A DNA stretch of 64,000 nt from Rothia halotolerans (lineage in GTDB: Bacteria > Actinomycetota > Actinomycetes > Actinomycetales > Micrococcaceae): contig NZ_NOIU01000002.1 in NCBI RefSeq assembly GCF_004136635.1, forward strand, positions 990,028 through 1,054,027, read 5' to 3'. This document shows positions 7,159 to 16,357 of the stretch, piece by piece; positions within the stretch are counted from its first letter, which is position 1, and the number at the start of each line of letters is the position of its first letter. The notes below the pieces were generated by a model that was not told the DNA's origin, ran no database searches, and saw only the letters and a program-made list of their open reading frames with translations. A program made the translations under genes and the position numbers.

Positions 7159-10100
7159 CTACTCGCTGGGCGAGGGCGAGGGGCTCGCGGACTCCTCCGA
7201 GACCCCGTCCGCCTCCAGCGCCCGGTCCAGCGCCTGCGACAGGCGGTCCTGAGCCTCGCCGTAGGCGGCCCAGTCACCGTCCTGCATCGCCTGGTCGGCG
7301 TCCTGCAGGGCCTGGTTGGCATCCTGCAGGGCCCCGTCGAGGCCGCCGCTGCCGCCGCCGCTCTCGGGCGACGCACCGTCGCCCTCGGCGCCGGTCCCGC
7401 CCTGGCTGTCCGCCTCGGCGGCGTCGACGCCGGCGTCGGCCGCGGTGTTCGCCCCGGAGTCTCCGCCGAAGACCTCGTCCAGCGCCTCCTCCAGCGTCGG
7501 TGCGAAGCCGACCTGCTCGCCGAAGCCGACCAGCACGCGCCGCAGCGTCGGGTAGGACGCATCGCCGCTGGACTGGACGTAGACCGGCTGGACGTAGAGG
7601 ATGCCGTCGCCGACCGGGAGGGTCAGCAGGTTGCCGTTGACGACCTCGGAGGCGCCCTGGCGCAGCAGGTTCAGCTCCGTGGAGACGTCGGTGTCCGAGT
7701 TGAACAGGTTCTGCGCCTGGCCCGGGCCGGGCACCACGGAGGAGCGCGGCAGCTCGAGCAGGTCCAGCTTGCCGTAGTCCTCGGCCTTGACGCCGTCCTC
7801 GCCGGTGCCCGCGTCGCCGTTGGCGGCGAGGAAGCCGTACATGACGTTCCGGGAGTTGCCGTCCGACTGCTGCGGGATGAAGGAGCTGGTCAGCGAGAAG
7901 GCCGCCTGGTCCTCCCCCGGCATCTGCAGCGACTGGTAGTACGGCGGCAGGTCGGTCGCGGCGTCCTGGGTGGGATCGTTGGGGATCTCCCAGACGTCGT
8001 CGTTGGCGTAGAAGCTGTTGGCGTCGGTCACGTGGTACCGGTTCAGCAGCTCGCGCTGGACCTTGAACAGGTCCTCCGGGTAGCGCACGTGGTCCATCAG
8101 CTCGGAGCTCATCTCCGAGTACGGCTTCACCGTGTCCGGGAAGACCTTCTGCCAGGCCTTGAGGACCGGATCCTCGTCATCCCAGGCGTAGAGCTCCACG
8201 GAGCCGTCGTAGGCGTTGACGGTGGCCTTGACGGAGTTGCGGATGTAGTTGACCTGCTCGTTGGGCAGCGCCTGGGTCACCCCCGCCTGCGTCTGGCTGT
8301 CGGTGGTGGCGTCGCCGAGCTCGGTGGGGGTCGAGTACGGGTAGTCCTGCGACGTCGTGTAGGCGTCCACGATCCACTTGACCTGGCCGTCCACGATCGC
8401 CGGGTACGGGTTGCCGTCCACCGTGAGGTAGGGGGCGACCTGCTCGACGCGGGTGGTGGGGTCGCGGTCGTAGAGGATCTGCGACTCCGGCCGCACAGCC
8501 TCGGAGAGCAGCAGGTCCGAGGACTGGTACTTGATGGCGTAGGCCAGGCGGTTGAACCAGTTGCCGACCGCGGGGCCGCCCTCGCCGGAGAAGGTGGTGC
8601 TGGCGTCGCTCGACTCGTCGTCGTCGGTGGTCTGCGGGCGGTCCAGCTCGAGGTCGTCGTCCTCCTCCGAGCCGCCGACGATCGAGTACTCCGGGGAGGT
8701 CTCGCCGAAGTAGATCCGCGGCTGGTAGTCCTGGGAGATCTCGCCCGTGGCGGTGATGCCCGACTGCATGAACCGCGGGCTGCCGTCGGCCTCGACCTGG
8801 TTGCCGTATGCCGCGATGACGCCGAACCCGTGGGTGTAGACCACGTGCTGGTTGTACCAGCCCTGGTTCTGGTTGGGATTGAGCTCGCGCGCCGAGATGA
8901 CGGTGTCCCTGGTCTGGCCGTCGATGTCGTAGCGGTCCACCGAGAGGGTCTCGCCGAACTGGTAGTACGGGCGGAACTGCTGCAGCTGAGCGAAGGCGCT
9001 GGAGACCACGTTGGGGTCGAGCAGGCGGATGTTGGAGATCGACGGCGTGTCCCCGCCGAGGGCCCCCTCGCCGGCCTCGACCGTGGCATCGTAGTCCTGC
9101 ATCTCCATGCCGGCCAGGCCGTAGGCGTCCCGCGTCATGTCGATGTTGCGCTGGATGTACTCGTTCTCCAGGGTCTGCTCGGTCGGGTTGACCTGGAAGC
9201 GCTGGACGATCCACGGGTAGAGGCCGCCGGCCACCAGCGAGATCACCAGCAGCATCGCGGTGCCGATCAGCGGGATGCGCCAGCGCCCGGCCACCGTGGA
9301 GTAGAGGAACATCACCGCGACCAGCAGGGCGGCGACGGCGAGGATCGCGTTGGTGGGGATGACGGCGTTGACGTCGGTGTAGAGGGCGCCGCTCCACTCG
9401 CCGGAGTTGGACTGCAGCGTCGCGTAGCGGCCCAGCCAGAAGTTCACGGCGAGCGCGATCAGCAGCACCGCGGCGATGACGCCCAGGTGCAGCTTGAAGG
9501 CCTTGGTGGTCCTGATCCCGCGCTCCTGGACGACCACGCCGCCGTAGAGGTAGTGCATGATCAGCCCGGCGATGCCGGAGAAGATCAGGGCGGTGATGAG
9601 GAAGCCGAGCACCATCCGCAGGAACGGCAGGGTGAACATGTAGAAGCCCATGTCCAGGCCGAACTCGGGGTCGGTCTGCCCGAACGGCTCCTGGAACAGG
9701 AAGAGCATGATCGTGTCCCACTGGGTCAGGATCGTGGAGGCCGAGAACAGGCCGATGACCACCGGGATCGCGATCATGAGGAGCCGGCGCATCGGCTCGA
9801 GGGCCTGCTGGTAGCGCTCCATGTTCTGGTTGAAGACCGCCTGCAGGTCCGCCATGGGATCCTGCCCGCCGCTCTCGCGCGGGGCCCGCGGCTTCGGCGC
9901 CGGCCGGTCCGCCGGGCGGGAGGACCACGCGATCCGGAGGCTGGCGTAGATGAGGCCGGCCATCACCAGGCCCGCGACGACGAAGGCCGCGATCTTGATG
10001 AGGTTCTCGCGCACGTAGACGCTCAGGAAGCCGAGCTGGTCGTACCACAAGACGTTGGTGTAGACCTGCGTGGCGAAGACGAAGGCGATGATCAGGGCGA

Positions 10101-10206
10101 TGACGATGACCGCCGTCGTGATCAGGGGCCGGCGGCTCACGGCGCGACCGCCGGTGCCGCCTGAGCTGCCTCTGGATGGACGGGAAGCTGATGATCCTGT
10201 GGTCAC
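7159..10206 (-). CDS. UPF0182 family large membrane protein
   Basis: Conserved actinobacterial membrane protein of unknown function (COG1615; Rv3193c-like). 1015 residues. Seven hydrophobic segments occupy roughly the first 330 residues, followed by a large extracytoplasmic domain of about 600 residues that is rich in Tyr, Asp and Gln. The C-terminal ~120 residues contain an acidic Ser/Gly/Ala linker and a helical QDANQALQDADQAMQDGD repeat-like segment. The GTG at 10206 is preferred to the longer frame because GAGGAAA lies 5 nt upstream and family proteins begin with a short cytoplasmic tail. It lies 170 bp downstream of the PDZ-Lon protease gene on the same strand, as in mycobacteria. Confidence 0.9.
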   Translation of the reverse strand: MTTGSSASRPSRGSSGGTGGRAVSRRPLITTAVIVIALIIAFVFATQVYTNVLWYDQLGFLSVYVRENLIKIAAFVVAGLVMAGLIYASLRIAWSSRPADRPAPKPRAPRESGGQDPMADLQAVFNQNMERYQQALEPMRRLLMIAIPVVIGLFSASTILTQWDTIMLFLFQEPFGQTDPEFGLDMGFYMFTLPFLRMVLGFLITALIFSGIAGLIMHYLYGGVVVQERGIRTTKAFKLHLGVIAAVLLIALAVNFWLGRYATLQSNSGEWSGALYTDVNAVIPTNAILAVAALLVAVMFLYSTVAGRWRIPLIGTAMLLVISLVAGGLYPWIVQRFQVNPTEQTLENEYIQRNIDMTRDAYGLAGMEMQDYDATVEAGEGALGGDTPSISNIRLLDPNVVSSAFAQLQQFRPYYQFGETLSVDRYDIDGQTRDTVISARELNPNQNQGWYNQHVVYTHGFGVIAAYGNQVEADGSPRFMQSGITATGEISQDYQPRIYFGETSPEYSIVGGSEEDDDLELDRPQTTDDDESSDASTTFSGEGGPAVGNWFNRLAYAIKYQSSDLLLSEAVRPESQILYDRDPTTRVEQVAPYLTVDGNPYPAIVDGQVKWIVDAYTTSQDYPYSTPTELGDATTDSQTQAGVTQALPNEQVNYIRNSVKATVNAYDGSVELYAWDDEDPVLKAWQKVFPDTVKPYSEMSSELMDHVRYPEDLFKVQRELLNRYHVTDANSFYANDDVWEIPNDPTQDAATDLPPYYQSLQMPGEDQAAFSLTSSFIPQQSDGNSRNVMYGFLAANGDAGTGEDGVKAEDYGKLDLLELPRSSVVPGPGQAQNLFNSDTDVSTELNLLRQGASEVVNGNLLTLPVGDGILYVQPVYVQSSGDASYPTLRRVLVGFGEQVGFAPTLEEALDEVFGGDSGANTAADAGVDAAEADSQGGTGAEGDGASPESGGGSGGLDGALQDANQALQDADQAMQDGDWAAYGEAQDRLSQALDRALEADGVSEESASPSPSPSE

Positions 10207-10375
10207 GGTTTCCTCAAGGAGCGATAACGGAAAAGGTCCCACCGGGCGGCGTGCGAGAAGGCGACGCACCGGCCACAGCCGTCGGCCGCTGCCCGGCGCA
10301 CAGGCTGTGGGTTAACATTCTGCCTGGTTTGCCGCGCGAACGTGGAATCACGGCGGTCGCGGCGGGTCGCCCGGA

Positions 10376-11470
10376 TCAGGCCGCCGAGCCGTTCTCGCAG
10401 TGGGGGAACGACGCCGGGTCCTCCCCCGCGCCGATGCGCTGGACCGCGTCGGCGGCCTCGTCCAGGTCGTGGACCTCGACAACCGAGAGGCCGTCCGGGA
10501 CGTGCCCCGAGACCTCGTCGCAGTTCTCGGAGGGCGCAATGAAGACCGAGGCCCCGGCGTCGCGGGCCCCGATCAGCTTCTGCCGGATCCCGCCGATGGA
10601 GCCGACCTTGCCCTCGGCGTCGATGGTGCCGGTGCCCGCGAAGTGCTCGCCGCCGGTCATGCTGCCCTCGGTCAGCTCGTCGACGATCCCCAGGGCGAAC
10701 ATGGTGCCGGCGCTGGGGCCGCCCACCTGCTCGAGCCCGTAGGTGACGTCGAAGGGGAAGTCGAAGTCCCGCTGCAGGTACAGGCCCAGCAGGTAGCGCC
10801 CGGAGGAGCCGTCCCGCTGCGGGGTGACCTCGGAGGTCCGCTCCTGCCCGTCGGGGGTCCGGTAGGTCAGGGAGACCGGGGCCCCGCCGCCCTGCTGGAG
10901 GGCCTCGCCGAGCTGGTCCAGGCCCTCGATGGGGCGGCCGTCCAGGGCGAGCAGGACGTCGTCCTCCCCCAGGTCCGACGCCGCGGCGTCGGGGGCCGCG
11001 CCGGTGACCCGGAGCGTCTCGGTGTAGTCGAGCCCGAGGTGGCTGGCGGCGGCGGCCTGGGCGGCGCTCTGCGAGTCGGTCATCTCCGCCGCGTTCTGGG
11101 AGCTCACGTCCTCCGTGGTCAGCTCCGGGGAGTAGACGGCGTCGGAGGGGAAGGCGGTGGAGCCGGGGTCGAGCCAGGCCCCCAGCACGGACAGGGCGCT
11201 CGTGGGGCCGTTGGGGCCGCCGGAGACGAAGACCGTGGTCAGGTCCAGGTTCCCCTCGGTCGGGTAGGTCTGCATCCCCTCGATGCCGATCAGCTGCTTC
11301 CCCTCGTAGTCGCCGATCGTGTTGAAGGTCGGGCCGGCGGAGTCGGTCACGAAGGACGGCGGGAGGACGGCGCCTGCGGCGAGCAGGAGGAAGGTCGCGA
11401 TGCCGGCGGCGGCGCCCAGGCCCGGACGCCGACGCCGTCCCCTCAGGGTGTGCGTGCGGCGCTGGGGCAT
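10376..11470 (-). CDS. PDZ-domain Lon-like (S16) membrane protease
   Basis: Membrane-anchored, ATP-independent relative of Lon (YlbL / Rv3194c type). 364 residues: an Arg-rich N-terminus, one transmembrane helix (about 18-38), a PDZ domain (about 145-215), and a Lon proteolytic domain with S253 in GGPSAGTM and K298 in GGIRQKLIG, the Ser-Lys dyad. It likely cuts or processes extracytoplasmic or membrane proteins; substrates are unknown. The ATG at 11470 has GGAAGGA upstream. Its neighbours, UPF0182 downstream and the divergent DUF2342 gene, match mycobacterial order. Confidence 0.92.
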   Translation of the reverse strand: MPQRRTHTLRGRRRRPGLGAAAGIATFLLLAAGAVLPPSFVTDSAGPTFNTIGDYEGKQLIGIEGMQTYPTEGNLDLTTVFVSGGPNGPTSALSVLGAWLDPGSTAFPSDAVYSPELTTEDVSSQNAAEMTDSQSAAQAAAASHLGLDYTETLRVTGAAPDAAASDLGEDDVLLALDGRPIEGLDQLGEALQQGGGAPVSLTYRTPDGQERTSEVTPQRDGSSGRYLLGLYLQRDFDFPFDVTYGLEQVGGPSAGTMFALGIVDELTEGSMTGGEHFAGTGTIDAEGKVGSIGGIRQKLIGARDAGASVFIAPSENCDEVSGHVPDGLSVVEVHDLDEAADAVQRIGAGEDPASFPHCENGSAA

Positions 11471-11667
11471 GGCCGGTCCTTCCGTCGATCCGTGGGCATC
11501 CACGCCATGCTAGCGCACGGCTCCCCTCGGAGAATCTGTGCCAACAGCTGAAAAAACGGGCCTCCGCGTGCCGCGCGGCCCCGCGGTGCTCTTTAATGGT
11601 GGGTAGATGTAAGGACGTCAGCCCGCCGGAGCCGCCGGCCCCGGCCCGACGAGGACCGCGAGGAATC

Positions 11668-13047
11668 ATGACTTCGAACAACCCGAACGGCAACCACGAC
11701 GACCACGGGGAGAACCCCTTCGAGGAGATCATGCGCAAGCTCTCCTCGGGGCAGGGTCTGAACCCCGAGGATCTGCAGGGCATGGGGATGCCCATGGACC
11801 CGGCCATGATGTCGGGGCTCTTCGCCCAGATCCAGTCGATGATGTCGGGGATGAACTCCGATGGCTCCGTCAACTGGGACCAGGCGCGCCAGCACGCTCG
11901 CCAGCTCGCCAGCAGCGGCTCGGACCCCGCCGTGTCCTCCCGGCAGAAGTCCGCGGTCAAGGACGCGATGCAGCTCGCGCAGCTGTGGCTGGACCCCGTG
12001 ACCGACTTCGACCGGCCCCCCTTCGCCGAGGAGGCCTGGTCGAGGGCGGAGTGGGTCGAGAACAGCTTCGCCACGGTGCGGCAGATCTCCGAGCCCGTGG
12101 CGCTCTCGGTCACCGAGGCCATGGGCGAGGCCCTGAACAAGCAGATGCCGGAGGAGCTAAAGTCGATGCTCGGCCAGGGCGCCTCCATGCTCACCGGGAT
12201 GAGCGGCATGATGTTCGCGATGCAGCTCGGCCAGGCGCTGGGCGGGCTCTCGCAGGAGGTGGTCTCCTCGACCGACATCGGCATCCCGCTGGCGCCGGAC
12301 CGCAGCGCGCTGCTGCCGCGCAACATCGCCGAGTTCGGCGAGGGACTGGACCTGCCGCCCCAGGAGATCATGCTCTTCCTCGCCGTCCGCGAGGCCGCGC
12401 ACATCCGGCTCTACCACTCCAGCCCGTGGCTGCGGGAGAACATCATGGAGCTGATCGAGCGGTACTCCCGCGGGATCCACGTGGACATGGACCGCATCGA
12501 GGAGGCGAGCCGGGACATCGACCCCTCCAACCCCGAGTCGATGCGCCAGGCGCTGAGCGGGGACCTCTTCCAGCCCCAGCTGACGGAGGACCAGGAGGTC
12601 ACCCTCGCCCGGCTCGAGACGCTGCTGGCCCTGGTCGAGGGCTGGGTGGACCACGTCAGCACCGAGGCCACGAAGAACCTGCCGAGCGGCCCCGCGCTGA
12701 CCGAGACCCTGCGGCGCCGGCGCGCCGGGGGCGGGCCGGCGGAGAAGACCTTCGGCTCCCTCATCGGCCTCGAGCTCAGGCCGCGCCGGCTGCGGGAGGC
12801 CTCGCAGTTCTGGAGCAGCTACGCCGAGCAGCACGGCGTCGAGCAGCGCGACGCCCTGTGGGGGGCCCCGGAGAACCTTCCGACGGGCGAGGACCTCGAC
12901 GAGCCCGAGCGCTTCGGCGAGAGCCGCGGGCTGCTGAACGCGAGCGACGAGGAGATGGACGCCGCCCTGGAGAAGCTGCTCTCCGGAGGCTACGAGGAGG
13001 GCGAGGACGAGGGCCCGCAGGATCCCGAGGGGCCCAAGGCCTCCTGA
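11668..13047 (+). CDS. DUF2342 / zinc-metalloprotease-like protein (Rv3195-like)
   Basis: Belongs to the actinobacterial family annotated as putative hydrolase or zinc-dependent metalloprotease. 459 residues. The N-terminus (about 1-65) is Met/Gly/Asn-rich and likely flexible. A helical core follows, with REAAHIRL at 241-248 where an HExxH zinc motif would be: E242 and H245 are kept but the first His is Arg. I believe this is usual for the family, so proteolysis should not be assumed. The C-terminus is acidic. The ATG at 11668 has GAGGAA nearby. The 3' end overlaps the convergent M48-like gene by 58 bp. Confidence 0.85.
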   Translation: MTSNNPNGNHDDHGENPFEEIMRKLSSGQGLNPEDLQGMGMPMDPAMMSGLFAQIQSMMSGMNSDGSVNWDQARQHARQLASSGSDPAVSSRQKSAVKDAMQLAQLWLDPVTDFDRPPFAEEAWSRAEWVENSFATVRQISEPVALSVTEAMGEALNKQMPEELKSMLGQGASMLTGMSGMMFAMQLGQALGGLSQEVVSSTDIGIPLAPDRSALLPRNIAEFGEGLDLPPQEIMLFLAVREAAHIRLYHSSPWLRENIMELIERYSRGIHVDMDRIEEASRDIDPSNPESMRQALSGDLFQPQLTEDQEVTLARLETLLALVEGWVDHVSTEATKNLPSGPALTETLRRRRAGGGPAEKTFGSLIGLELRPRRLREASQFWSSYAEQHGVEQRDALWGAPENLPTGEDLDEPERFGESRGLLNASDEEMDAALEKLLSGGYEEGEDEGPQDPEGPKAS

Positions 13048-13607
13048 TCCGGCTCCGCGCCGGGGCCCAGGCCGCTCTGGTGCAGCATCCCCTCGAGGAA
13101 GGCCCGCGCCCGCTCCATCTGCGGGTAGCGGGCCTCCAGTCGTCTGAAGCGGGCGTTGTGCGAGGCCTCGAGGAGGTGGCACAGCTCGTGGTGGATCACG
13201 TAGTCGAGCACGTACTCCGGCACGCCCCGCAGGCGGTGCGAGATGCGGATGCTGCCGCGCGCCGGCGTCGTGGAGCCCCAGCGCGTGTTCTGGTTGGTGA
13301 CCCACCGGATGGAGCGGGGGCGGACCTGGGGGCCCAGGTGGGCCTGCGCCACCGCCCGGGCCCGGGCCGCGAGCGCGGCGTCGTCCGGTGCGCCGCCGTC
13401 CGGACCCGAGCGCCGCAGCCGGGGCAGCAGGCGGTCCAGGTGCTCCAGGGCCTCGGCCCGGGAGACGGAGGCGGGGACCATCAGGAGGATCCCCTCTCCC
13501 TCGCGCCGCGCGCTCACGGTCTTGCGCCGGCGGGCCGAGCGGCGGATCTCGACGGCGGGACGGGCTGCGGTGGCGGCGAGGCGTTCCCGCTCCGGCAATG
13601 AGGGCAT
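12990..13607 (-). CDS. YgjP/WLM-type M48-like metallopeptidase
   Basis: Small metal-dependent peptidase of the DUF45 family. 205 residues. The zinc motif is HELCH (H140, E141, H144) with a third likely ligand at H150 in EASHNARF, and the family RWGS block is at 109-112. The C-terminal ~25 residues are low-complexity and overlap the convergent DUF2342 gene. No ribosome site precedes the ATG; a TAGGAT box 6 nt upstream suggests a leaderless mRNA. The substrate is unknown. Confidence 0.88.
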   Translation of the reverse strand: MPSLPERERLAATAARPAVEIRRSARRRKTVSARREGEGILLMVPASVSRAEALEHLDRLLPRLRRSGPDGGAPDDAALAARARAVAQAHLGPQVRPRSIRWVTNQNTRWGSTTPARGSIRISHRLRGVPEYVLDYVIHHELCHLLEASHNARFRRLEARYPQMERARAFLEGMLHQSGLGPGAEPDQEALGPSGSCGPSSSPSS

Positions 13608-13619
13608 AGGAGCATCCTA
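13608..13619 (-). promoter_or_regulatory. Leaderless promoter of the YgjP-like gene
   Basis: TAGGAT on the minus strand (13619-13614), 6 nt before the ATG. Confidence 0.5.
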
Positions 13620-13829
13620 TGCTTCCCGCCGGGCGCTGCGCCGAGCGGGCCCGGCGATGTGGGCGGCCGGGGCGGTGCGCGGCCGGCTGGGCGGCGCGCA
13701 GCCGGGCAGGAAGCGGTGCGGCGCGCGGCCGGGCGGGAGGCAGTGCTGCGCCGGAGGCCGGGCCGTGGCGGAGGCAGCGGCTGTGGAGAAGCTCGGTCCC
13801 GGCCGCCGGCCGCGTGCGATGGTGGGGGC

Positions 13830-14540
13830 ATGAGCTCCTCCTCCCCTCCCGGGGCCCGGCCGCCGGCGCCGGGCCGGGTCCTGCTGATCGGCCTGGACGG
13901 CCCGGTGCTCGGGCTGCTCTGCGCGCTGGCGGAGGGTCCGGGGCCGCTGCCGCACGTGCTGGAGCGGCGCTGCATCGGGCGGCGCGACGTCGTCGCCGGC
14001 CACTACCCCGCGCGGCTGCTGGGGAGGCCGCGCCTCGCCCACGCCTTCGCCCGCCTGGCCGGCCGCCATCCCCACGTGCTGCCGGAGTCCGGCAGCCGTC
14101 CCGAGGACCCGCTGCTGGAGGAGGCCCTCGGCAGGTTCCGCGCGGGCGCGCCGGGACCCCACGTGGCCGAGGGGCTCGTGGCCCGCTTCGACCTCGTGGT
14201 GCAGACCCTCGCGCCATGGCACCGGTACGAGTGGGATCCTCCGCTGGTGCCGGGAACGCCGGCGCTGCAGTTGCTCCTGGCGGAGGACGGCTCCCTGCGG
14301 TGCCTCGGGCCGGGCCCGTGGGAGGAGCGCTGGTGCCTTTCCTGCCTGGTGCGCGCGGCGGCGGGCGAGCCGGCCGCGGATCTCCCCGAGGTACTGGGGA
14401 GGATACGAGAGGCGCTCGGAGCCTCCGGGGCGGGGGCGAGCCGGCCGGGGACGCTGGGAACGCCCGCGGAGACCGCGCCGTGGGCACGGGCCGGCGGCTG
14501 CCTCTGCCGCCTCGGGGCGAGGGACGGCCTCGGCCCCTGA
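13830..14540 (+). CDS. Uncharacterised protein, possibly a degenerate ThiF/E1-like (Rv3196-position) protein
   Basis: I do not recognise this gene with certainty. 236 residues. A Rossmann-like start (RVLLIGLDGPVLGLLCAL, about 16-33) and a later segment with PLVPGTPALQ, CLGPG and CLSCL recall the nucleotide-binding start and the Cys-rich GPxVxPGxxxCLxC region of ThiF-like proteins. In mycobacteria a ThiF-like gene (Rv3196) lies at the same position between the DUF2342 gene and uvrD2. No adenylation Arg/Lys pair or catalytic Cys can be assigned, so activity is doubtful. The ATG at 13830 follows GGTGGGGG. The C-terminal third is low-complexity. The 222 bp before it is GC-rich and carries no other gene. 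Confidence 0.55.
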   Translation: MSSSSPPGARPPAPGRVLLIGLDGPVLGLLCALAEGPGPLPHVLERRCIGRRDVVAGHYPARLLGRPRLAHAFARLAGRHPHVLPESGSRPEDPLLEEALGRFRAGAPGPHVAEGLVARFDLVVQTLAPWHRYEWDPPLVPGTPALQLLLAEDGSLRCLGPGPWEERWCLSCLVRAAAGEPAADLPEVLGRIREALGASGAGASRPGTLGTPAETAPWARAGGCLCRLGARDGLGP

Positions 14541-14579
14541 CCCGCCGCTTCCGGACGCGCCGGAACGCGCCGGACGCCG

Positions 14580-16352
14580 CTAGGCCAGGTGCGCCGCCTT
14601 CGGGGCCAGGTCCTTGAGAAAGCGGGAGCGGCGCCGGTTGGAGCGCCCGCCCGGCGTCCTGGAGAGCGACCATGACAGCGAGAGCCGCTCGCGCGCGCGG
14701 GTGATGCCGACGTAGAGGAGCCGCCGCTCCTCGTCGATCTCGTCCCCCGTCTCGGCGAAGCCGATGGGCATCAGGCCGTCGCTCAGCCCGCACAGGAAGA
14801 CCGCGTCCCACTCCAGGCCCTTGGCCGAGTGCAGAGAGGCCAGGGTCACCCCGTCCATCACCGGGGCGTCCTGGTGGGCGACGCGCCGGGCCAGGTCCTC
14901 CACCAGCATCGGCACCGTGAACTCGCCCTCGTGCGCCGCGGCCAGCCGGTCGGTCAGCGAGACCAGCGCGGCCAGCGACTCCCACTTGGCGCGCACCGCC
15001 CCGCCGCTGGCCGGCGGCCTGTCCCGGTAGCCGAGCGATGCCAGGCAGTCCCGCACGATCTTCGTGGCGGGCTCCTCGCTCGCGGCCCGGGCGGCCGAGC
15101 GGATCTGCAGGATGCCCTGCTTGACCTCGGGCCGGTTGAAGAACTTCTCCGTGCCGCGGATCTGGAAGCCGACGCCGGCGTCGGCCAGCGCCTGCTCGAT
15201 CGCCTGCGACTGGCCGTTGGTGCGGAACAGCACCGCGATCTCCGAGGCGGGCACTCCCTCGCGCTGGATGAGCTCCTTGACGTCCTCGGCGATCCCGGCG
15301 GCCTCCTGCTCGTCGTCGGCGTACTCGAACCACTCGGGCTCGGGGCCGGAGGAACGCTGGGCGCGCAGCTCCAGCGGCGGGGCCCAGGCGCCCGGCGTCG
15401 AGTCCCGGGCGGGCCTCCGGTCCGCCAGCAGCCGGTTGGCGAGCCCCACCACCTGCGGCGTCGAGCGGTAGTCCCGCACGAGCCGGACGACCTTGCCCTC
15501 CGGGTGCTTGGCCGGGAAGTCCAGCAGGTGGCGCGAGGTCGCGCCGGTGAACGAGTAGATCGTCTGCGAGGCGTCGCCGACCACGCACAGCTCCTCCCGC
15601 TTCCCGAGCCAGCAGCGCAGCAGCCGCTCCTGCAGCGGGGAGACGTCCTGGTACTCGTCGACCACGAAGTGGCGGTACTGCTGGCGGACTGCGGCCGCGA
15701 CGGCGTCGTCCTCCTCGAGGATCGCGACGGTGGCCAGCAGCACGTCCTCGAAGTCGATCGCGTTGCGCTCGGTCTTGAGGTCCTCGTAGCCGCGCATGAC
15801 CCGAGCGAGGCTCTGCGGGGTGAACCCGGCGGGGAGGTCCCGGTGGGCCAGGTGCTCCTCGACCGTGTCGGGGGTCAGCATCGAGACCTTGGACCACTCG
15901 ATCTCCGCGGCCAGGTCCCGGATCACGGCTCGGTCGGTGCTGAAGCGCAGCCGGGAGGCCGCCTCGGAGATGAGCTGCGCCTTGTGGGACAGCAGCTGGG
16001 GCGGGGTCCCGCCCACGGCCTGGGGCCAGAAGTACTGCAGCTGGCGCAGGGCGGCCGCGTGGAAGGTGCGCGCCTGCACGCCCGGCGCGCCGAGCATCCG
16101 CAGCCGGTTGCGCATCTCGTTCGCGGCGCGGGCGGTGAAGGTCAGCGCGAGCACCCGCTGCGGCACGTACGCGCCGGAGGCGATCCCGTAGGCGATGCGG
16201 TGGGTGATGGCCCGGGTCTTGCCGGTGCCGGCGCCGGCCAGCACGCAGACCGGTCCGCTGATGCTCGTGGCGACCTCGCGCTGCTCCGGGTCCAGCCCCT
16301 CGAGGACCTGGTCCGGGCTCGGCGGCGCCGCGCCCTCGACGGCGGTGTCCAT
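14580..16352 (-). CDS. uvrD2: UvrD2-like superfamily 1 DNA helicase, C-terminally short
   Basis: ATP-dependent 3'-5' DNA helicase. 590 residues with motif I GAGTGKT (40-46), motif II VVDEYQD, the GDASQTIYSFTGA motif III region, VRDYRST motif IV, the HSAKGLEWDAVF motif V and a VGITRARERL motif VI. The protein stops about 25 residues after motif VI, at SRFLKDLAPKAAHLA. UvrD2 proteins of other actinobacteria continue with a tetracysteine module and an HRDC domain (about 100 more residues); both are missing. The ATG at 16352 lies 5 bp after the nudC stop, with little ribosome site, so translational coupling is likely. Confidence 0.9.
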   Translation of the reverse strand: MDTAVEGAAPPSPDQVLEGLDPEQREVATSISGPVCVLAGAGTGKTRAITHRIAYGIASGAYVPQRVLALTFTARAANEMRNRLRMLGAPGVQARTFHAAALRQLQYFWPQAVGGTPPQLLSHKAQLISEAASRLRFSTDRAVIRDLAAEIEWSKVSMLTPDTVEEHLAHRDLPAGFTPQSLARVMRGYEDLKTERNAIDFEDVLLATVAILEEDDAVAAAVRQQYRHFVVDEYQDVSPLQERLLRCWLGKREELCVVGDASQTIYSFTGATSRHLLDFPAKHPEGKVVRLVRDYRSTPQVVGLANRLLADRRPARDSTPGAWAPPLELRAQRSSGPEPEWFEYADDEQEAAGIAEDVKELIQREGVPASEIAVLFRTNGQSQAIEQALADAGVGFQIRGTEKFFNRPEVKQGILQIRSAARAASEEPATKIVRDCLASLGYRDRPPASGGAVRAKWESLAALVSLTDRLAAAHEGEFTVPMLVEDLARRVAHQDAPVMDGVTLASLHSAKGLEWDAVFLCGLSDGLMPIGFAETGDEIDEERRLLYVGITRARERLSLSWSLSRTPGGRSNRRRSRFLKDLAPKAAHLA

Positions 16353-16357
16353 GGGGT

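Noticed and set aside
8032..10164. Long plus-strand open frame opposite the UPF0182 gene
   Set aside because: No domain, no ribosome site, and it mirrors the codon pattern of the minus-strand gene.
12157..15897. Long open frame of over 1,200 codons on the minus strand
   Set aside because: Its translation is Arg/Gly/Ala/Pro-rich without motifs and crosses several clearly better genes; typical high-GC shadow.
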